Shown: positions 54,798 through 63,952 of the stretch, in pieces
How the letters are laid out: each line of letters starts with the position of its first letter
Position numbering within the stretch: the first letter of the stretch is position 1
Assembly (NCBI RefSeq): GCF_900090295.1
Contig: NZ_LT607753.1
Location: 4,092,001 to 4,156,000 of the forward strand
DNA: 64,000 nt
Reading direction: 5' to 3'
From: Micromonospora coxensis
GTDB taxonomy: Bacteria; Actinomycetota; Actinomycetes; Mycobacteriales; Micromonosporaceae
Notes under the pieces: model-generated
What the model was told of the DNA's origin: nothing
Databases searched by the model: none
Seen by the model: only the letters and a program-made list of their open reading frames with translations
Program-made: the position numbers and the translations under genes

Positions 54798-55850
54798 TTA
54801 CGCGGGGGAGAGGGCGAGGATGACGGTCATAGCGGCGTAGCTGGTCACGAGTAGTACGCCTTCGAAGCCGAGGCGGCCCCATCCGCACGCCTGGCGGACG
54901 AGTAGACCACCGACAAGGACGGCGGTCATGAACAGGGCGTTGGTAGTGACAAAGAGTTCCTCGGTTCCGGCGGCGTGGTAGATCGATCCGTCGCGGTAGG
55001 CGATGTCACCCACGACGAGGTTGAGCGCGTCGAGGCTGTTACCGCCGAGGACGGCAGCGATGGCAAGCGTCGGGGCGCCGCGGCGAACGGCGGCGACGGC
55101 GGTGACGGTTTCGGGCAGGGCGTTGACGGCGCCCATCAGAATCGCGCCGATGAAGCCGGCGCTGAGCCCGGTGATGGTGACGAGGCTCTCGGCGGCGAGG
55201 GCGATGGCCCAGCCGCCGACGGCGACGAGCAGGCCGACACCGGCGAACCGGGTCCACAGCCAGGCGGAGCTGCGCTGGTCGAGCTTTCCATGGGCGTGCG
55301 GGACGTCGGGAAGTGTCTCCGTGGTGGCAACGGCCTGCCACAACGGGCTGGCCCCGGCTCTGCGGATGAGGTGCAGGCCCCCGAGGTAGCTGCCGATCAT
55401 GACGAAGGAGGCGGGATGCAGACCGGCGAGAGTCGCGTCCGGGGTGAAGCTGCCGAGCAGCGCGACGGCGAGCAGGGCGATGAGCAGGGTGCCGAAGAGC
55501 ACGTTCGACAGGGACGCGGCGGCGTGTTCGAGGTTCACCCGACGCTGGAAGGCGTCCGCGACCGCGACCGCGGTGGTCTGGGCGGCGATGCCGCCGACGG
55601 CGTTGCTGTAGCCGAGTTGTGGCTGGTCGGTGGCAGCGGTGACGGCGGTCATCACGATGCCGGACAGAGAGGTGGCCAGGCCGAAGAAGACGGCGCCGAA
55701 GAACGCCTCACCCCAGCCCGTACGGTCGGCGAGCGTGTCACCGAGGGTGACCAGCCGGATGCTCCCGAGCACGGTCAGTGCACCCGCGATCAGAAAAACG
55801 GCGACACTCCATCCCAGCGGCCAGGGCAGAGCGGTGAGAACCTCCGGCAC
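54798..55850 (-). CDS. Sodium/calcium exchanger-family cation antiporter
   Basis: A 350-aa integral membrane protein with about ten helices. The alpha-repeat signature is in GAILMGAVNALPETVTAVAAVRRGAPTLAIAAVLGGNSLDALNLV (about residues 235-280), a Na+/Ca2+-type pattern. The first repeat (FFGLATSLSGIVMTAVTAAT) is less conserved. It should exchange Ca2+ or another cation for Na+ or H+. It is divergent from the CNNM gene (109-bp gap). Confidence 0.87.
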   Translation of the reverse strand: MPEVLTALPWPLGWSVAVFLIAGALTVLGSIRLVTLGDTLADRTGWGEAFFGAVFFGLATSLSGIVMTAVTAATDQPQLGYSNAVGGIAAQTTAVAVADAFQRRVNLEHAAASLSNVLFGTLLIALLAVALLGSFTPDATLAGLHPASFVMIGSYLGGLHLIRRAGASPLWQAVATTETLPDVPHAHGKLDQRSSAWLWTRFAGVGLLVAVGGWAIALAAESLVTITGLSAGFIGAILMGAVNALPETVTAVAAVRRGAPTLAIAAVLGGNSLDALNLVVGDIAYRDGSIYHAAGTEELFVTTNALFMTAVLVGGLLVRQACGWGRLGFEGVLLVTSYAAMTVILALSPA

Positions 55851-55959
55851 CGGCGGCGGGTTCCCCGTTTTGCGGCGGAGATGCCCCGATCTCGGTGGTC
55901 CCGGGGCGGCTACGGTTGGTGTTGCGGAAGGTCCGGTTCAAGGAGGCGTCGAACAGGCT

Positions 55960-57276
55960 GTGGGCGGCTATGGCGTGCAGGTCACGCTGGTGTTCGTGTT
56001 GGTGTTGGTGAACGCGGTGTTCGCGGGCAGCGAGATGGCGTTGGTGTCGCTGCGGGAGAGCCAACTGCAGCGCCTGGAGCGCACCTCCCGGGCGGGTCGG
56101 GTGTTGGCAAAGCTGGCCCGGGACCCGAATCGTTTCTTGGCCACCATTCAGATCGGCATCACCCTGGCCGGGTTCCTCGCCTCGGCCGCCGCTGCGGTGT
56201 CCCTGGCAGCACCGCTGGTGGGGCCGCTGGGGTTCCTGGGGTCAGCGGCGGAGCCGGTGTCGATCGTGCTGGTCACCATCGTGCTGACCTTCATCACCCT
56301 GGTGCTGGGTGAGCTGGCGCCGAAGCGGATCGCGATGCAGCGCGCGGAGGGCTGGGCGTTGCTGGTCGCCCGTCCCCTCGATGCGTTGTCGGCGTTCTCC
56401 CGGCCGGCGGTGTGGCTGCTGAGCAAGGCCAGCGACGCGGTCGTACGCCTGACCGGCGGTGACCCCCGCGCCCGGCGGGAGGAGGTCACCACCGAGGAGT
56501 TGCGGGACATGGTGGCCGCGCAGCGCAACCTCACCCCCGAACACCGGATGATCATCTCGGGGGCGTTCGAGGTGGCCGAGCGGATCCTGCGGGAGATCCT
56601 CGTTCCGCGCCGCGAGGTCATCACCCTGTCCGCGACGCTGACCGCGCCGCAGGCGCTGCGCGAGTTGGGCAAGTCGGGGCAGACGCGCGCCCCGGTCGTG
56701 GGCCGCGGCGGCCTGGATGACACCGTCGGCGTGGTGCACATGCGCGACCTGCTCGACCAGGAAGGCCCGGTCGCCGACCACGCCAGTCCGGCGGTGTACC
56801 TGCCGGAGACGCTGAAGGTGACCGAGGCGATCCGGGAGATGCGCGCACAGCGGCAGCAGTTCGCCCTCGTCGTGGACGAGCGGGGCTCCATCGACGGAAT
56901 CGTCACGATGGAGGACCTGGTCGAGGAGATCGTCGGGGAGATCTACGACGAAACCGACCGGGACGTGCAGGCCGTCGTGCGGGAGGTGGACGGGGCGCTG
57001 CTGATGCCGGGTGGCTTCCCGCTGCACGACCTGTCGGATGTGGGCATCGACCTCGACGAGGACGTCCTCGAGGCCGGTGACTACACGACCGTGGCGGGCT
57101 TGCTTCTGGCCCACCTGGGCCACATCCCGAAGACGCCGGGTGAGGTGATCGAACTGCCGGGCCTGACCGCCGAGGTGGCGGAGGTGACGGGCCGCGCCAT
57201 CACCCGGGTACGCCTGCGCACCACCCCGGTGCGTGGCGACGGGCCCGAGGCCGGCGAGGACGAGACGACCTCCTGA
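55960..57276 (+). CDS. CNNM/CorC (hemolysin C-like) membrane transporter
   Basis: A 438-aa HlyC/CorC-family protein. The CNNM domain (residues 5-190) has GSEMALVSLRESQLQRLE, IQIGITLAGFLASA and LVLGELAPKRIAMQRAE. Two CBS domains (about 210-330) and a CorC_HlyC C-terminal domain with VVDERGSIDGIVTMEDLVEEIVGEIYDE follow. It is implicated in Mg2+/Co2+ transport. The start is uncertain: GTG 55960 lies 13 bp after AAGGAGG; GTG 55975 is an alternative. Probably functions with the neighbouring exchanger in cation balance. Confidence 0.9.
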   Translation: MGGYGVQVTLVFVLVLVNAVFAGSEMALVSLRESQLQRLERTSRAGRVLAKLARDPNRFLATIQIGITLAGFLASAAAAVSLAAPLVGPLGFLGSAAEPVSIVLVTIVLTFITLVLGELAPKRIAMQRAEGWALLVARPLDALSAFSRPAVWLLSKASDAVVRLTGGDPRARREEVTTEELRDMVAAQRNLTPEHRMIISGAFEVAERILREILVPRREVITLSATLTAPQALRELGKSGQTRAPVVGRGGLDDTVGVVHMRDLLDQEGPVADHASPAVYLPETLKVTEAIREMRAQRQQFALVVDERGSIDGIVTMEDLVEEIVGEIYDETDRDVQAVVREVDGALLMPGGFPLHDLSDVGIDLDEDVLEAGDYTTVAGLLLAHLGHIPKTPGEVIELPGLTAEVAEVTGRAITRVRLRTTPVRGDGPEAGEDETTS

Positions 57277-57532
57277 CGAGGCCGGCCGACTGACACGCGC
57301 GATGTGGGGGTGGCGGCCGCACTCGCGCGCAGAGACCAGGCCGACACCCGCACAGGTACCCGAGAGTAGCTGTGCGGATGCATTCAGCCATCTCTCAGGT
57401 GGCATTGGTAGCTTCCCGGCGCGACGGCTTCCATCATGGACGTCGTTGATTTCGTTGCGGCGCAAGGGTTCCGGTGGAAGTTGCACCGAGTCTGGGTTGT
57501 CGCGCGTTCGATGTGCGTCGAGGGAGAGGTTC

Positions 57533-58609
57533 GTGGTGTTCAAGAAGATGCTGGGCGCGTTCGGGGTAGGCGGCCCCAGCGTCGATACCGTCCTGTCCAA
57601 TCCGAACACCCGCCCGGGGCTGATGCTGGGCGGGCAGGTGAACCTGACCGGCGGCAGCCACGACGTGGAGATCGACCACATCACCGTCGGGCTGGTCACC
57701 CGGGTGGAGATCGACGGCGCGGAGGAGGAGTACGACGCCCTCGTCGAGTTCCACCGCGTTCAGGTCGCGGGTGGCCTGCACCTGCGCGAGGGTCAGCAGT
57801 TGTCGCTGCCGGTCCAGGTGGCGATGCCGTGGGAGACCCCGGTGACCGACCTGTACGGGCAGCACCTGCACGGCATGACCATGGGCCTGCGCACCGAGGT
57901 GGCGATCCGCGGCGCGGTCGACAAGGGCGACCTCGACCCGGTGTTCGTGCATCCGCTGCCGGTCCAGGAGCGCATCCTGGAGGCGTTCGGCCGGCTCGGT
58001 TTTTCGTTCAAGGGCGCCGACCTGGAGCGTGGGCACATTTCGGGGCTGCACCAGAGCCTGCCGTTCTACCAGGAGGTCGAGTACTACGCCGCCCCGCAGT
58101 ACGCCCACAGCGTCAACGAGGTGGAGCTGACCTTCGTCGCCAACGAGCACGGCGTCGACGTCGTGCTGGAGTTCGACAAGCGTGGAGGCCTGTTCACCGG
58201 CGGCCACGACTCGTTCGGCCGCTACCACGCCGCCCACGCCGACGCTGACCGCGTCGACTGGGCGGCGCAGGTCGACGGCTGGGTCCGCCAGGCCCTCGAC
58301 GGCTACCAGAGCCTGCACGCCGGCCACGGCTACGCTCCGCCCGCCCAGGGCTACGGCACGCCGGGCTACCCGCCTCCGCCGCCCGGCTACGGGCAGCCCG
58401 CGTACGGCGTCCCCGGCCACGGGCCCGCCGGGTACGGCCACCCCGGCGAGCACTACAAGGAGGAGCATCACGAGCGGCACGGTGGCCCCGGCATGGGTGG
58501 CGTCGCCGCGGGTGTGGTCGGTGGCGCCGCGCTCGGCTTCGCCGGCGGCATGGTCGCCGACGAGGTCTTCGACTTCGGTGACGACGAGGGCGGCGACGAG
58601 GAGGAGTGA
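57533..58609 (+). CDS. Sporulation-control protein Spo0M family
   Basis: A 358-aa Spo0M. The N-terminal arrestin-like beta sandwich (residues 1-250) opens MVFKKMLGAFGVGGPSVDTVL and contains NPNTRPGLMLGGQVNLTGG. A Gly/Pro/Tyr-rich segment (about 260-310) precedes a Gly-rich hydrophobic stretch and an acidic tail (DDEGGDEEE). Spo0M is linked to development and stress in Gram-positive bacteria. The GTG at 57533 follows GGGAG; GTG 57536 is possible. Confidence 0.92.
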   Translation: MVFKKMLGAFGVGGPSVDTVLSNPNTRPGLMLGGQVNLTGGSHDVEIDHITVGLVTRVEIDGAEEEYDALVEFHRVQVAGGLHLREGQQLSLPVQVAMPWETPVTDLYGQHLHGMTMGLRTEVAIRGAVDKGDLDPVFVHPLPVQERILEAFGRLGFSFKGADLERGHISGLHQSLPFYQEVEYYAAPQYAHSVNEVELTFVANEHGVDVVLEFDKRGGLFTGGHDSFGRYHAAHADADRVDWAAQVDGWVRQALDGYQSLHAGHGYAPPAQGYGTPGYPPPPPGYGQPAYGVPGHGPAGYGHPGEHYKEEHHERHGGPGMGGVAAGVVGGAALGFAGGMVADEVFDFGDDEGGDEEE

Positions 58610-58709
58610 ATGCGTCCACAGTGGATCGAAGCGCCCGCTCCATGATCTAATTCGACAGATATGTCCGCACCCGACCGGATTGTCTGGTCGGGACTTCGAA
58701 GGAGTATGC

Positions 58710-58931
58710 ATGCCCGTCACCGCCGACCTCACCAAGCTGGTCGACAAGGCCTACCAGGACAAGACCCTCACCGAGATCGTCGACGCCCCGGTGTCCGCCC
58801 TCGCCGGGGTCAGCGACGGCGACGCCAAGCTGCTCAAGGACGCCTTCAACATCACCACCGTCGGCGATCTGGGCCGTAACCCGTACTTCCGCACCGCCAA
58901 CGCCCTGGTCGCCCTCGCCGGCGGCAAGTAG
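58710..58931 (+). CDS. Small helical protein, 73 aa
   Basis: A 73-aa protein starting MPVTADLTKLVDKAYQDKTL. The C-terminal half (ALAGVSDGDAKLLKDAFNITTVGDLGRNPYFRTANAL) looks like a helix-hairpin-helix-type unit. It has a good ribosome-binding site (AAGGAG) and a clear terminator. It lies 100 bp after the Spo0M stop. No named family is known to me. Confidence 0.82.
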   Translation: MPVTADLTKLVDKAYQDKTLTEIVDAPVSALAGVSDGDAKLLKDAFNITTVGDLGRNPYFRTANALVALAGGK

Positions 58932-58939
58932 CGCCCCCA

Positions 58940-58972
58940 CGGCGTGGTGCCGGGGCTTCCGGCACCACGCCG
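58940..58972 (+). terminator. Hairpin terminator after the 73-aa gene
   Basis: A 14-bp perfect stem (CGGCGTGGTGCCGG and complement) with GGCTT loop lies eight bases past the stop. Confidence 0.75.
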
Positions 58973-59223
58973 CATCGTGCAGGTGCGGCGCCGGCCTGGG
59001 CGCGAGGATGACAGCACCTCAGGTCCGCTGCCCCCATCTCAGGCGAGCACGCCCCGGCACGAGCCGAGCTGTCGGTTGCGCCGGCGATGGGATTCGGGCT
59101 CAGGTAGCCGCGACGGCGGGACAGTTGCCAGCAGGGGACGGTGGAGCCGCTGACGCCGTTCTGACGATCGGTGCGCGATTGCATGACAGGTGTGTGAAGA
59201 AGTGCCGGCATGCCATCGGGAAG

Positions 59224-59250
59224 GTTTCGCCGGCGGCACCCCAGGGGCAC
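59224..59250 (+). promoter_or_regulatory. Putative stress-type promoter of glsB (second copy)
   Basis: GTTT at 59224-59227, a 17-nt spacer, then GGGCAC at 59245-59250, 40 bp before the start. This is the same spacing and sequence pattern as for the first glsB. Confidence 0.45.
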
Positions 59251-59289
59251 AGTGACCTCCGGCAGACAACCTCTGGAGGGACGGCTCTC

Positions 59290-59562
59290 GTGGAAGTTAC
59301 CGGCTTCTTCACCGCCATCATCATCGGTCTGATCATCGGCGCGCTCGGCCGCCTGGTGGTGCCGGGCAAGCAGAACATCCCGATCTGGCTGACCCTGCTC
59401 ATCGGCGTGGTCGCCGCGATCCTCGGCACTCTCGTCGCCGGCGCCCTCGGTGTCGACGACACCCGCGGCATCGACTGGATCGAGCTGGCGATCCAGGTCG
59501 TCTTCGCCGCGATCGGCGTCGCGGTCGCCGCTGGCGCCTACGGCCGCCGCCGGATCCACTGA
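59290..59562 (+). CDS. GlsB/YeaQ/YmgE family membrane protein (second copy)
   Basis: A 90-aa three-helix protein closely matching the copy at 35233 (shared GALGRLVVPGKQ, WLTL, LGVDDT, AGAYGRRR). It starts at GTG 59290. The two copies differ mostly in the last helix. Likely general-stress membrane protein. Confidence 0.9.
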   Translation: MEVTGFFTAIIIGLIIGALGRLVVPGKQNIPIWLTLLIGVVAAILGTLVAGALGVDDTRGIDWIELAIQVVFAAIGVAVAAGAYGRRRIH

Positions 59563-59578
59563 TCCGCGCAGCGTGTGC

Positions 59579-59605
59579 CCGGCCTGTCCCTGCGGGACGG
59601 GCCGG
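59579..59605 (+). terminator. Hairpin terminator after glsB (second copy)
   Basis: A 12-bp stem (CCGGCCTGTCCC with one wobble) and TGC loop, 16 bp after the stop. Confidence 0.65.
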
Positions 59606-59710
59606 CGCGTGCTGCCCGGCGGGATAGCGGCAGACACCGGTCCGGTGCCGGTCCGGCGTCACAGGCACACTGATCACCCATCCGACGATGCGACGAGGGA
59701 GAGCGGACCG

Positions 59711-60646
59711 ATGGCGGCTGAGGGCAGTACCAAGGCTGTGGTGACGGCGCTGGTCGCGAACCTGGGTATCGCGGTCAGCAAGTTCGTCGCCGCGGGCATC
59801 ACCGGGTCGGCGTCGATGCTCGCCGAGGGCGTGCACTCGGTCGCGGACTCCACCAACCAGGCGCTGCTGCTCGTCGGCGGCAAGCGCGCCCGCCGTGCCC
59901 CCACCGCGCTGCACCCGTTCGGCTACGCCCGCGAGCGCTACGTCTACTCGTTCATCGTCGCGATCATCCTGTTCACCCTCGGCGGTCTGTACGCGCTCTA
60001 CGAGGGCTACCACAAGATCAGCGACCCGCACGAGCTGACCTCACCGCTGATCGCCGTGGCCGTCCTGCTGATCGCGATCGCCCTGGAGAGCTACGCGCTG
60101 CGGACCGCGGTGAAGGAGGCGAACAAGGTTCGTGGCAAGCGGGGCTGGGTCTCCTTCGTCCGCCACGCCCGCGCCCCGGAGCTGCCGGTGATCCTCCTCG
60201 AGGACGCCGGCGCCCTGCTCGGTCTGCTCTTCGCCCTGTCCGGCGTCGGCCTGAGCGTGCTCACCGGCAACGCCCTGTTCGACGGCATCGCCACCCTGTG
60301 CATCGGCGTCCTGCTGGTGGTCATCGCCGTCATCCTCGCCGTCGAGACCAAGAGCCTGCTCATCGGCGAAGCCGCCCTGCCCGAAGAAGTCACCGCGATC
60401 CGGACCGAACTGGTCGCCACCCCTGGCGTCGACCGCGTCATCCACCTGCGCACCCTGCACCTCGGCCCAGACGAGCTCCTCGTCGCGGCGAAGATCGCCA
60501 TCGGCACCGCCGACCGGGGAGCCGACGTCGCCACCACCATCGACGACGCCGAGGCCCGCATCCGCCGGGTCCTGCCCACCGCCACGGCGATCTACCTCGA
60601 ACCCGACATCGACCGGCAACCCGCACCGTCCGGCCTCAGCAACTGA
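59711..60646 (+). CDS. Cation diffusion facilitator family transporter
   Basis: A 311-aa CDF exporter. Six helices precede a cytoplasmic C-terminal domain (about 225-300). SMLAEGVHSVADSTNQALLLVG carries the H/D metal-binding pattern in helix 2, and VILLEDAGALLGLLFAL is in helix 5. It probably exports Zn, Co or Fe in exchange for protons. The ATG at 59711 follows GGGAGAG. The last helix and C-terminus lack His-rich extensions. Confidence 0.9.
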   Translation: MAAEGSTKAVVTALVANLGIAVSKFVAAGITGSASMLAEGVHSVADSTNQALLLVGGKRARRAPTALHPFGYARERYVYSFIVAIILFTLGGLYALYEGYHKISDPHELTSPLIAVAVLLIAIALESYALRTAVKEANKVRGKRGWVSFVRHARAPELPVILLEDAGALLGLLFALSGVGLSVLTGNALFDGIATLCIGVLLVVIAVILAVETKSLLIGEAALPEEVTAIRTELVATPGVDRVIHLRTLHLGPDELLVAAKIAIGTADRGADVATTIDDAEARIRRVLPTATAIYLEPDIDRQPAPSGLSN

Positions 60647-60660
60647 CCTGGTGGACGGTG

Positions 60661-60684
60661 GTTCAGGTCCGGCGCCAGGGGTAG
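60661..60684 (+). promoter_or_regulatory. Putative stress-type promoter of csbD (second copy)
   Basis: GTTC at 60661-60664, a 14-nt spacer, then GGGTAG at 60679-60684, about 40 bp before the start codon, matching the first csbD promoter. Confidence 0.55.
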
Positions 60685-60723
60685 TGGAACCCGTGTAGCG
60701 CCAGCATCGACGTGGGAGGCTCC

Positions 60724-60897
60724 ATGGGTATCGACGACAAGATCGGCAACGCCTCCGAAGAGGCCGCCGGCAAGGTCAAGGAAGGCGCCGGCCGGGCGAC
60801 CGACGACGAGCGGCTCGAAGCCGAGGGCCGCGGCGACCAGACCAGCGCGAACGTCAAGCAGGCCGGCGAGAAGATCAAGGACGCCTTCAAGAGCTGA
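60724..60897 (+). CDS. CsbD-family stress protein (second copy)
   Basis: A 57-aa CsbD-like protein (MGIDDKIGNASEEAAGKVKEG...) paralogous to the copy at 26382, with an identical EKIKDAFKS tail. The ATG at 60724 follows GGGAGGC. Followed by a strong terminator. Confidence 0.92.
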   Translation: MGIDDKIGNASEEAAGKVKEGAGRATDDERLEAEGRGDQTSANVKQAGEKIKDAFKS

Positions 60898-60933
60898 CCG
60901 GGCCCGCGCAGGGCGCGGCAGGGTGAGATGACT

Positions 60934-60970
60934 GAACGGCCACGACGGCACACCCCCGTCGTGGCCGTTC
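60934..60970. terminator. Bidirectional hairpin terminator
   Basis: A perfect 15-bp stem (GAACGGCCACGACGG and complement) with CACACCC loop sits between csbD and the convergent MFS gene. Confidence 0.8.
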
Positions 60971-61007
60971 CCTGTCCCCGCCGGCCCTTTCCCCGAGTGC
61001 CCGGCGG

Positions 61008-62354
61008 CTACCGGTCGACCGCCGTCATCGTCCCCACCGGGAGGGCGATGTCGTCCCCGGCCTTGCGGGCCCACCGGCCAGCGGCGACCGCGTAACCCAC
61101 CGCGAGGCACCCGTAGCCGACCGCGGCGACACCGAGCAGCACCGGTGAACGCCCATCGTCCGGAATGAAGCGGGATGCGGCCACCATGCCGAGCACATAG
61201 GCGAGGTTGAACGCCGTGTCGTTCACGGCGAAAACCCGCCCCCGGAACGCGTCGGCGCACTCGTGCTGCACCATCGTGTCCACCACGATCTTGATGCCGT
61301 GCCCGGCCACGTTGACCACCAGCACGACCACCACCAGGAGCAGCGGGTCGAACGGCAACCCGAACACCGGCAACGCCACCGCGACCGCCGCGAGCAACCC
61401 GACCACCCACCGCCACCCACCGACCCGGCGGGCCACCACCGGAGTCACCGCCGCCGCGAGCAACACGCCGGCCGCGCCCGCAGCGAAGACCAGACCCAAC
61501 CGCGCCGGCACGCCGTCGAGGTCATCGCCGGCGAACCGGTTGCGGTAGAGCAGCAGCATCGCCAAGGCCAGAACCCCGAACAGCAGCCGGAATCCCGCCT
61601 GGACTCCCATCGCGTACGCGGCGCCGCGCGCCTGCCCCAGGTGCCGTATCCCGTCAGCCATACCGCGTACCACCGCCGCCGCCTCTCCGGCCAGGCCCGG
61701 CCGGTGCGGCAGCACCTGGTCGGGGCCCAACTCGTCGCGGGCGAAGGAGAACCGGGCCATCGCGGCGGAGGTCAGGTAGCCCACCGGTGCGAGCAGGGCG
61801 ATGGCGGCGTAACCCGTGTCGCCGGCCGGGAACACGGTCTGGAGCAGCAGCAGGGCGCAACCCAGCCCGAGCGAGTACGCCACCGACCCCCCGGTGCCGC
61901 CGACCGCGTTCGCGGTCACCAGCCGCTCGTCGGGCACCACGTGCGGAGTCGCCGCCGACAACCCCGACAGCAGCAGCCGGCCCAGCCCGATCACGACCAG
62001 GGTCGAGACGAAGAACAGCGGCCCTTCCGACCCGAGGAAGATCAACGCGGCGATCGGCAGCACGACACCCGCCCGGGCCAGGTTCGTCACCACGGTCACC
62101 GTCCGGCGGCTCCACCGATCCAGCAACACCCCCGCGAACGGCCCCACCACCGAGTACGGCAGCACCAGCACCGCCGCGGCGAACGCGATCGCCGTCGGCG
62201 TGGCCTGCCGGTCCGGGTTGAACAACACACTGCCGGCCAGGGCGGCCTGGAACACCCCATCGGTGAACTGCCCACCGAGCCGGACGGCCAGCAGCCGCCG
62301 GAACGCCGGCACGGCAAGCAGGGCACGGAAGTGATGAGTACGGCGAGAAGCCAT
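61008..62354 (-). CDS. MFS transporter
   Basis: A 448-aa major facilitator with about 12 transmembrane helices. The loop 2-3 motif reads FAGVLLDRWSRRTV. A central charged loop lies near residues 210-225 and a second half begins AYAMGVQAGFRLLFG. It is a putative drug or metabolite exporter; the substrate is unknown. It lies in the same direction as the LysR gene upstream, from which it is separated by 520 bp containing a degenerate helix-turn-helix fragment. Confidence 0.9.
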   Translation of the reverse strand: MASRRTHHFRALLAVPAFRRLLAVRLGGQFTDGVFQAALAGSVLFNPDRQATPTAIAFAAAVLVLPYSVVGPFAGVLLDRWSRRTVTVVTNLARAGVVLPIAALIFLGSEGPLFFVSTLVVIGLGRLLLSGLSAATPHVVPDERLVTANAVGGTGGSVAYSLGLGCALLLLQTVFPAGDTGYAAIALLAPVGYLTSAAMARFSFARDELGPDQVLPHRPGLAGEAAAVVRGMADGIRHLGQARGAAYAMGVQAGFRLLFGVLALAMLLLYRNRFAGDDLDGVPARLGLVFAAGAAGVLLAAAVTPVVARRVGGWRWVVGLLAAVAVALPVFGLPFDPLLLVVVVLVVNVAGHGIKIVVDTMVQHECADAFRGRVFAVNDTAFNLAYVLGMVAASRFIPDDGRSPVLLGVAAVGYGCLAVGYAVAAGRWARKAGDDIALPVGTMTAVDR

Positions 62355-62874
62355 GATCCGCCAAGCCTACGGGGGTGACCAACGCCGCTCGGGTCACCCG
62401 CCCTGACCGCCAGCAGCATGCCGCTCGCGATCGTCCTGGTTCTCGCACATCGGGTCCGAGGTGTCTGCCGTCCACGGCGGCAGGCTGACGTTGCCCCTCC
62501 TGCTGGCCCACGCTCTGGCTGCCACCCCAGCTCCGCCGGCGCTGGGAGGACGCCTTCCCCGAACTCGCCGCGACCCGCAGCAACGCGGCGTAGCGGTGGA
62601 CCCCTTCCACGAACGCCTCGCCCGCACGGGGCTCAGGGCCGTCCGCCGGCAGCTGAGGGGATGTCCTGCGCCGGCTGAGATTGGTCGCCCGCCGGACCTC
62701 CGGTCGTAGCGCCTGGCGGATCGTTTCCCGGCTGTACCCGGTGACCCGCTGCAGATCCATTGGCCGCCAGCCGGCCGCGTGAAACGCCCGTAGCCAATCT
62801 GTGGCGCGCGGCAGTCGGAAGCTTGTTGAGCCGCAGTCACGGTCTGCCGGTGGGAAGGGCGGCGCCAGGCCCGG
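62355..62874. other. 520-bp gap before the LysR gene
   Basis: No intact gene is seen. It contains a minus-strand fragment coding for a helix-turn-helix-like segment (see 62480-62834), probably a broken gene. Confidence 0.45.
62480..62834 (-). pseudogene. Possible remnant of a helix-turn-helix protein
   Basis: On the minus strand a stretch reads ATDWLRAFHAAGWRPMDLQR then VTGYSRETIRQALRPEVRRA, typical of a small actinobacterial HTH protein. A second coding-like piece reads GEAFVEGVHRYAALLRVAAS. No good start precedes the first piece, and after the second the frame degenerates, so a frameshifted or truncated gene is likely. Boundaries are approximate. Confidence 0.3.
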
Positions 62875-63762
62875 CTACGTCGTTTGCTGCGCCTTTGTGA
62901 CGACTTGAACGAAGGCGCGTACCAGGGCATTCTCTCCGCCTTTGCGCCACACCGGCGCGTAGTGCAGCACCGGTCCGTCGGTGATGGGCAGGAAGGTGAT
63001 GTCGCCTCGTTGCCGGGTGGCTACCACGTCCGATCCGATCGGGGACACGACGCTGCCGCCGGCGATCGCTCGGAAGGCCTCCTCGAGGGTGACGATGCCC
63101 AGTCCGCGCCGGACGGGCCGCCCGGCCGGGGTGGTGGACGGGGTGTGCGCCTCCCACACGTAGTCGGGAATGGGTCCCTCGGGGTAGACCACCGGATGAT
63201 CGCCGAGATCCTCCAGCTCGACGCTGCCCCGGCCGGCCAGCGGATGACCGGCGGCCACCGCCAGCACCAGCTCCTCGCGGTGCAGGACCGGCCCGACCGT
63301 GAGGTCGGGCTCGCGGATGGGCAGCCAGAGAATCCCGATGTCGACCGAACCGGCCCGCAGCGGCCCGAGCGGGTCGGTCGGCAGGATTTCGCGCAGGCGC
63401 AGCTCGCACTGCGGGTGCCGCTGCCGGAACAGGTCGAGGACGGCCTCGACCGACTGGTAGTGGGTGGCCATGGTGCCGACGGTCAGCGTGCCGGCCTGGC
63501 CCCGTGCGGTGGCGGCGGCCTCCTCGATGCCGGAGATGATCTCGCTGTAGCCGGCGCGGAGGCGGTCGCGTAACCGCTCGCCGAGCGGGGTGAGTCGAAC
63601 AGCGCGGCTCGTACGCTCGAACAGGCCCCCGCCGATCCGGCGTTCCTGCTGTTTGATCGACTGACTGACCCGCGATTGGGACACGTGCAAACGCTCGGCG
63701 GTGCGACCGAAGTGAAGCTCCTCGGTCAGCGTCAGGAAGATCTCGATGTCGCGCAGTTCCAC
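62875..63762 (-). CDS. LysR-family transcriptional regulator
   Basis: A 295-aa LysR regulator. The N-terminal helix-turn-helix is MELRDIEIFLTLTEELHFGRTAERLHVSQSRVSQSIKQQERRIGG, and the effector domain (about 90-290) is normal length. It is divergent from the partial gene at 63953 with 190 bp between, which is the usual target arrangement. Confidence 0.93.
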   Translation of the reverse strand: MELRDIEIFLTLTEELHFGRTAERLHVSQSRVSQSIKQQERRIGGGLFERTSRAVRLTPLGERLRDRLRAGYSEIISGIEEAAATARGQAGTLTVGTMATHYQSVEAVLDLFRQRHPQCELRLREILPTDPLGPLRAGSVDIGILWLPIREPDLTVGPVLHREELVLAVAAGHPLAGRGSVELEDLGDHPVVYPEGPIPDYVWEAHTPSTTPAGRPVRRGLGIVTLEEAFRAIAGGSVVSPIGSDVVATRQRGDITFLPITDGPVLHYAPVWRKGGENALVRAFVQVVTKAQQTT

Positions 63763-63952
63763 CAGACGGCCCTACCTTCGATCACTGCGGCCTGGAATTG
63801 GGCAGTCTACGGCCGCGACGAGAACGGGCGGCACGAGCGTGGCTCGGACCACCGGCCGTCGCGGGGTCCGTCCTCGATCGATCACCGCTGGCTAATGCGG
63901 CGATGCGATCTTCTGCGTTGTTCGGCCGGGGCGGCCGGGCGATGGTGGACGC

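Larger units (their letters stand above)
58932..59289. other. Intergenic region before glsB (second copy)
   Basis: A 358-bp gap. It contains the hairpin at 58940-58972 and the promoter-like boxes at 59224-59250. No gene is supported. Confidence 0.55.
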
